Source: Pseudomonas oryzae (GTDB lineage Bacteria; Pseudomonadota; Gammaproteobacteria; Pseudomonadales; Pseudomonadaceae). Taken from it: a stretch of 64,000 nucleotides of DNA. The stretch covers positions 1,283,001-1,347,000 of the forward strand of contig NZ_LT629751.1 in assembly GCF_900104805.1 (NCBI RefSeq). Reading direction: 5' to 3'. This document shows, one piece after another, positions 61,197 to 64,000 of the stretch. Every line of letters begins with the position of its first letter. Within the stretch, counting starts at the first letter, position 1. A program made the translations under genes and the position numbers. Under the pieces are notes generated by a model. The model was not told the origin of the DNA, made no database searches, and worked only from the letters and a program-made list of their open reading frames with translations.

Positions 61197-61241
61197 TTCG
61201 GTATCTCGCTTTCTAATCTCGTTGTCTTTGAGTCTGGCAGG

Positions 61242-61340
61242 TCAGCGGGCGCATGCCGGCACCGGCGGTGCGCAGGACACGCCACGGACGCTGCGAGCGA
61301 GGAAATCGCCGATCAGCAGCTTGAGGCCGAGGATCTTCAT
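61242..61340 (-). CDS. Possible 32-aa peptide between maiA and hpd
   Basis: ATG 61340 opens MKILGLKLLIGDFLARSV... and ends at 61242. Amphipathic and basic with two cysteines. It starts 10 bp after the maiA stop and ends 45 bp before the hpd start, in the same direction. No clear ribosome binding site. Could be a leader peptide or chance ORF. Confidence 0.3.
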   Translation of the reverse strand: MKILGLKLLIGDFLARSVRGVSCAPPVPACAR

Positions 61341-61350
61341 GGGCGTTGGC

Positions 61351-61983
61351 TCAGGCCGGCTTGTCGGCCTGGGCGTCCGGATGGGCCTTCTGGAAGGCCG
61401 GGTGCTCGAGGGCCAGGCGCTCGACGCGGCCGATGCGCGGGTAGGGCGACAGGTCGACGTTGAAGCGGCGTGCGGCGTACAGCTGCGGCAGCAGGTAGAC
61501 GTCGGCCAGGCCCGGTGCACCGAAGCAGAAGCCCTCGTCGCCGATCAGCGCCTCGACGGCGCGCAGACCCTCGCCGATCCAGTGGGCGATCCACTGCTGC
61601 ACCTGCTCCTCGTTCAGCCCCAGGCCGCGCAGGCGGTTGAGCACCGCGACGTTGTGCAGCGGATGGATGTCGCAGCCGATCAGCGCCGCCACGCCACGCT
61701 GGCGGGCGCGCTCGAGCGGATCGCCCGGCAGCAGCGGGACCTGCGGATAGCGCTCCTCGAGATACTCGATGATCGCCGGCGACTGGATCAGCAGCGCGCC
61801 CTCGTCGCTGCGCAGGGCCGGCACGCGGGCCTGCGGGTTGATCGCGCGGTAGGCCGGCTGCAACTGCTCGGTGACGCCCGGCGCCAGGTTGACCGGCAGG
61901 TGATTGGCCTCCAGGCCCTTCAGCGCCAGGGCGATGCGCACGCGGTAGGAAGCGGTGGAGCGATAGTAGGTATAGAGGTCCAT
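61351..61983 (-). CDS. maiA: Maleylacetoacetate isomerase
   Basis: A zeta-class glutathione transferase that isomerises maleylacetoacetate to fumarylacetoacetate. The 210-residue product carries the zeta signature YRSTASYRVRIALALKGL (SSCS-type active-site loop as STAS) and NPQARVPAL, QSPAIIEYLEERYP and the C-terminal helix domain GFCFGAPGLADVYLLPQLYAA. It lies upstream of hpd in the same direction. A palindrome ATGCGTAACGCAT (62010-62022) lies in its promoter region. Confidence 0.93.
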   Translation of the reverse strand: MDLYTYYRSTASYRVRIALALKGLEANHLPVNLAPGVTEQLQPAYRAINPQARVPALRSDEGALLIQSPAIIEYLEERYPQVPLLPGDPLERARQRGVAALIGCDIHPLHNVAVLNRLRGLGLNEEQVQQWIAHWIGEGLRAVEALIGDEGFCFGAPGLADVYLLPQLYAARRFNVDLSPYPRIGRVERLALEHPAFQKAHPDAQADKPA

Positions 61984-62009
61984 GGGCGCGTGCTCGTCGT
62001 AATTATTTT

Positions 62010-62022
62010 ATGCGTAACGCAT
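62010..62022. promoter_or_regulatory. Palindrome upstream of maiA
   Basis: ATGCGTAACGCAT, a 13-nt palindrome 27 bp before maiA, sharing the GCGTAA core of the candidate HmgR words at 58282 and 59134. Possible operator. Confidence 0.35.
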
Positions 62023-62142
62023 TTATGTTTTGTGCAATTTGCGGGTTGGCGGTGCCAGTGTCAAGTCGGAAAGCGCTCATGCCCGGGCGGCGCAGGCCGC
62101 CGCCACGACGAGGGCGGCAGGCGCTGCGCGTCTCGGTTGCCC

Positions 62143-63567
62143 TCAGTGCCTGATCATCACGTGGCGCACCACCGTGTAGTCCTCCAGACCGTACAGCGAC
62201 AGGTCCTTGCCGTAGCCCGAGTGTTTGACGCCGCCATGGGGCATCTCGCTGACCAGCATGAAGTGGGTGTTGACCCAGGTGCAGCCGTACTGCAGGCGCG
62301 CGGCCAGGCGATGGGCGCGGCCGATGTCGGCGGTCCATACCGAGGAGGCCAGGCCGTAGTCGGAGTCGTTGGCGTAGAACAGGGCCTGTTCCTCGTCGGT
62401 GAAGGCGGTGACCGACACCACCGGGCCGAACACCTCGCGGCAGACGATCTCGTCGTCCTGGCGCAGGTCGGCGAGCACCGTCGGCTCGAAGAAGAAGCCG
62501 GGGCCGGGCACCTTGTTGCCGCCGGTGACCACGCGCACGTGCGGTAGCGCTCTGGCGCGCTCGACATAGCCGGCCACGCGCTCGCGGTGAATCTCGGTGA
62601 TCAGCGGACCGAGTTCGGTGGCCGGATCGTCCGGGAGGCCGTGGCGGATGCTGGCCACCGCCGCGCCGAGCCGGTTGACGAACTCCTCGTAGATGCCTTT
62701 CTGCGCGTAGATGCGGCAGGCGGCGGTGCAGTCCTGGCCTGCGTTGTAGAAGCCGAAGGTGCGGATGCCGGCCACCGCCGCGTCGATGTCGGCGTCGTCG
62801 AAGATGATCACCGGCGCCTTGCCGCCCAGCTCCATGTGCAGGCGTTTGATGGTGCCTGCGCTGCTGGCGATGATGTTCGAGCCGGTGGCGATGGAGCCGG
62901 TCAGCGACACCATGCGCACCTGCGGGTGTTCGATCAGCGGCTGGCCGACGCTCGCGCCGCGGCCGAAGACGATGTTGACCACCCCGGCCGGGAAGATCTC
63001 GGCGAGCCACTCGGCCAGCTTCAGCGCGGTGAGCGGGGTCTGCTCGGACGGCTTGAGCACCACACAGTTGCCGGCGGCCAGCGCCGGGGCGAGCTTCCAG
63101 GCGGCCATCATCAGCGGGTAGTTCCACGGCGCGATGGAGGCGACCACGCCGACCGGGTCGCGGCGGATCATCGAGGTGTGGCCGGGCAGGTACTCGCCGG
63201 CGGCCGAGCCGGGCAGGCAGCGACAGGCACCGGCGAAGAAGCGGAACACGTCGGCGATCGCCGGGATCTCGTCGCCCAGCACGGCGGCTAGCGGCTTGCC
63301 GCAGTTGGCCGACTCCAGGCGGGCCAGTTCCTCGGCGTGGGCCTCGATCCTGTCGGCGAGCCTGAGCAGCAGGGCGGCGCGGTCCTTCGGAGGGCTTTCC
63401 GCCCAGGCGGGAAAGGCGGCCTCGGCGGCGTGCACCGCCGCATCCACCTGGAGCTCGCTGGCCTCGGCGATGCGCACCAGGACGCTGCCGCGAGCGGGGT
63501 CGAGCACGTCCTGCAGGGGGCCATCGCCGGCGACCAGTCGGCCATCGATCAGCAGTCGGGTTTGCAT
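62143..63567 (-). CDS. Gamma-aminobutyraldehyde dehydrogenase-type ALDH
   Basis: An NAD-dependent aldehyde dehydrogenase of 474 residues, most like the gamma-aminobutyraldehyde/4-(aminoalkyl)aldehyde group (PatD/KauB). The catalytic residues are E246 in MELGGK and C280 in NAGQDC, and the C-terminus is [31 protein letters not shown] 63567 was chosen because [14 protein letters not shown] is the family N-terminus. The permease gene upstream, of a putrescine/spermidine-type importer, supports a polyamine role. Confidence 0.85.
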   Translation of the reverse strand: MQTRLLIDGRLVAGDGPLQDVLDPARGSVLVRIAEASELQVDAAVHAAEAAFPAWAESPPKDRAALLLRLADRIEAHAEELARLESANCGKPLAAVLGDEIPAIADVFRFFAGACRCLPGSAAGEYLPGHTSMIRRDPVGVVASIAPWNYPLMMAAWKLAPALAAGNCVVLKPSEQTPLTALKLAEWLAEIFPAGVVNIVFGRGASVGQPLIEHPQVRMVSLTGSIATGSNIIASSAGTIKRLHMELGGKAPVIIFDDADIDAAVAGIRTFGFYNAGQDCTAACRIYAQKGIYEEFVNRLGAAVASIRHGLPDDPATELGPLITEIHRERVAGYVERARALPHVRVVTGGNKVPGPGFFFEPTVLADLRQDDEIVCREVFGPVVSVTAFTDEEQALFYANDSDYGLASSVWTADIGRAHRLAARLQYGCTWVNTHFMLVSEMPHGGVKHSGYGKDLSLYGLEDYTVVRHVMIRH

Positions 63568-63598
63568 CGCGTAGTCCTCGCTCGTGGAGTTGGATGGT

Positions 63599-64000
63599 TC
63601 ATTTGCCGCTGCCGGCCACCGATTCGCCACCCCGGGTCAGGTAGTAGGCGGCGAGGATCGGCAGCATGGTGGCGAGCATCACCAGCATGGCGACCACGTT
63701 GGTCACCGGCACGTCGCGCGGGCGCGACAGCTGGTTGAGCAGCCAGATCGGCAGGGTCTTCTCGTGGCCGGCGGTGAAGGTGGTGACGATGATCTCGTCG
63801 AACGACAGGGCGAAGGCCAGCATGCCGCCGGCCAGCAGCGCCGAGCCGAGGTTGGGGAGGATGATGTAGCGGAAGGTCTGCCAGCCGTCGGCGCCGAGGT
63901 CCATGCTGGCCTCGATCAGGCTGTAGCTGGTGCGCCGGAAGCGGGCGATCACGTTGTTGTAGACGATCACCACGCAGAAGGTGGCGTGGCCGACGACGAT
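63599..64000 (-). CDS. Polyamine-type ABC transporter permease (5' end outside window)
   Basis: The C-terminal 133 residues of a PotI/YdcV-like inner-membrane permease. Visible are [20 protein letters not shown], the EAA loop [20 protein letters not shown] and three hydrophobic segments ([37 protein letters not shown]). It lies 31 bp upstream of the aminobutyraldehyde dehydrogenase gene, in the same direction. The frame is open to the window edge, so the N-terminus is missing. Confidence 0.87.
   Translation of the reverse strand: MVVGHATFCVVIVYNNVIARFRRTSYSLIEASMDLGADGWQTFRYIILPNLGSALLAGGMLAFALSFDEIIVTTFTAGHEKTLPIWLLNQLSRPRDVPVTNVVAMLVMLATMLPILAAYYLTRGGESVAGSGK

Overview
The window is GC-rich chromosomal DNA from a gammaproteobacterium of the Pseudomonadaceae (Pseudomonas/Azotobacter type). 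The evidence is the gene content (PhhR-type regulator, AmaB/HglS lysine catabolism, homogentisate pathway, FAN1-type nuclease), an Hfq/Crc-type decoy sRNA with CA motifs in front of many catabolic genes, and REP-like dispersed repeats. No rRNA, tRNA, prophage, insertion sequence or CRISPR array was seen. Both window edges cut genes: xdhC on the left and a polyamine-type ABC permease on the right.

Layout. 0-4.3 kb: xanthine dehydrogenase xdhABC (minus strand). 4.5-6.1 kb: a CHASE-like/GGDEF diguanylate cyclase. 6.2-12.3 kb: an aromatic amino-acid block with an NSS-family transporter, an sRNA resembling CrcZ/CrcY behind a sigma-54 promoter, an aromatic/aspartate aminotransferase, and the divergent TyrR-family regulator phhR. 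12.3-12.9 kb: a dihaem cytochrome c. 13.0-31.9 kb: a lysine and basic amino-acid block with amaB, a LysR regulator, a 2-aminoadipate-type aminotransferase, hglS, a four-gene ABC importer, an Lrp regulator, a ThDP enzyme, a periplasmic racemase, a lysine-6-dehydrogenase-like enzyme and a sigma-54 activator. Two insertions interrupt this block: a 183-bp tandem array built from copies of the LysR gene's 3' end plus a palindrome (17.1-17.7 kb), and an AT-richer stretch organised like integron gene cassettes (23.6-25.1 kb).

31.95-39.03 kb: a tight seven-gene minus-strand operon of unknown function. It encodes two related small proteins, a putative zinc metallopeptidase, a 673-residue protein of unknown fold, a PLP enzyme, a GIY-YIG protein and an amidohydrolase. 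The two small proteins and the GIY-YIG protein end in the same 15-residue motif (G-x-W-x-R-x-G-x-x-I...), which looks like a shared C-terminal tag. This is the best candidate here for an undescribed system.

39.3-43.7 kb: a GNAT acetyltransferase, a helicase with an apparent RecB-like nuclease domain, and a FAN1-type nuclease overlapping it. 43.9-48.1 kb: indolepyruvate ferredoxin oxidoreductase with a divergent Lrp regulator. 48.1-51.5 kb: two lipoproteins (one OmpA-like) and a pirin. 51.5-62.0 kb: the lower tyrosine pathway (hpd, hmgA, maiA, fahA), the acetoacetate CoA-transferase and a thiolase, with LysR and IclR regulators. With the 9.3-kb aminotransferase, every step from tyrosine to acetyl-CoA is encoded. 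62.1-64 kb: a gamma-aminobutyraldehyde-type dehydrogenase and the permease.

An 8-nt A-rich CA motif (AANAANAA) lies at or near the ribosome binding site of several of these catabolic genes. The window therefore appears to hold both the decoy RNA that would relieve Hfq/Crc repression and a set of its likely targets.
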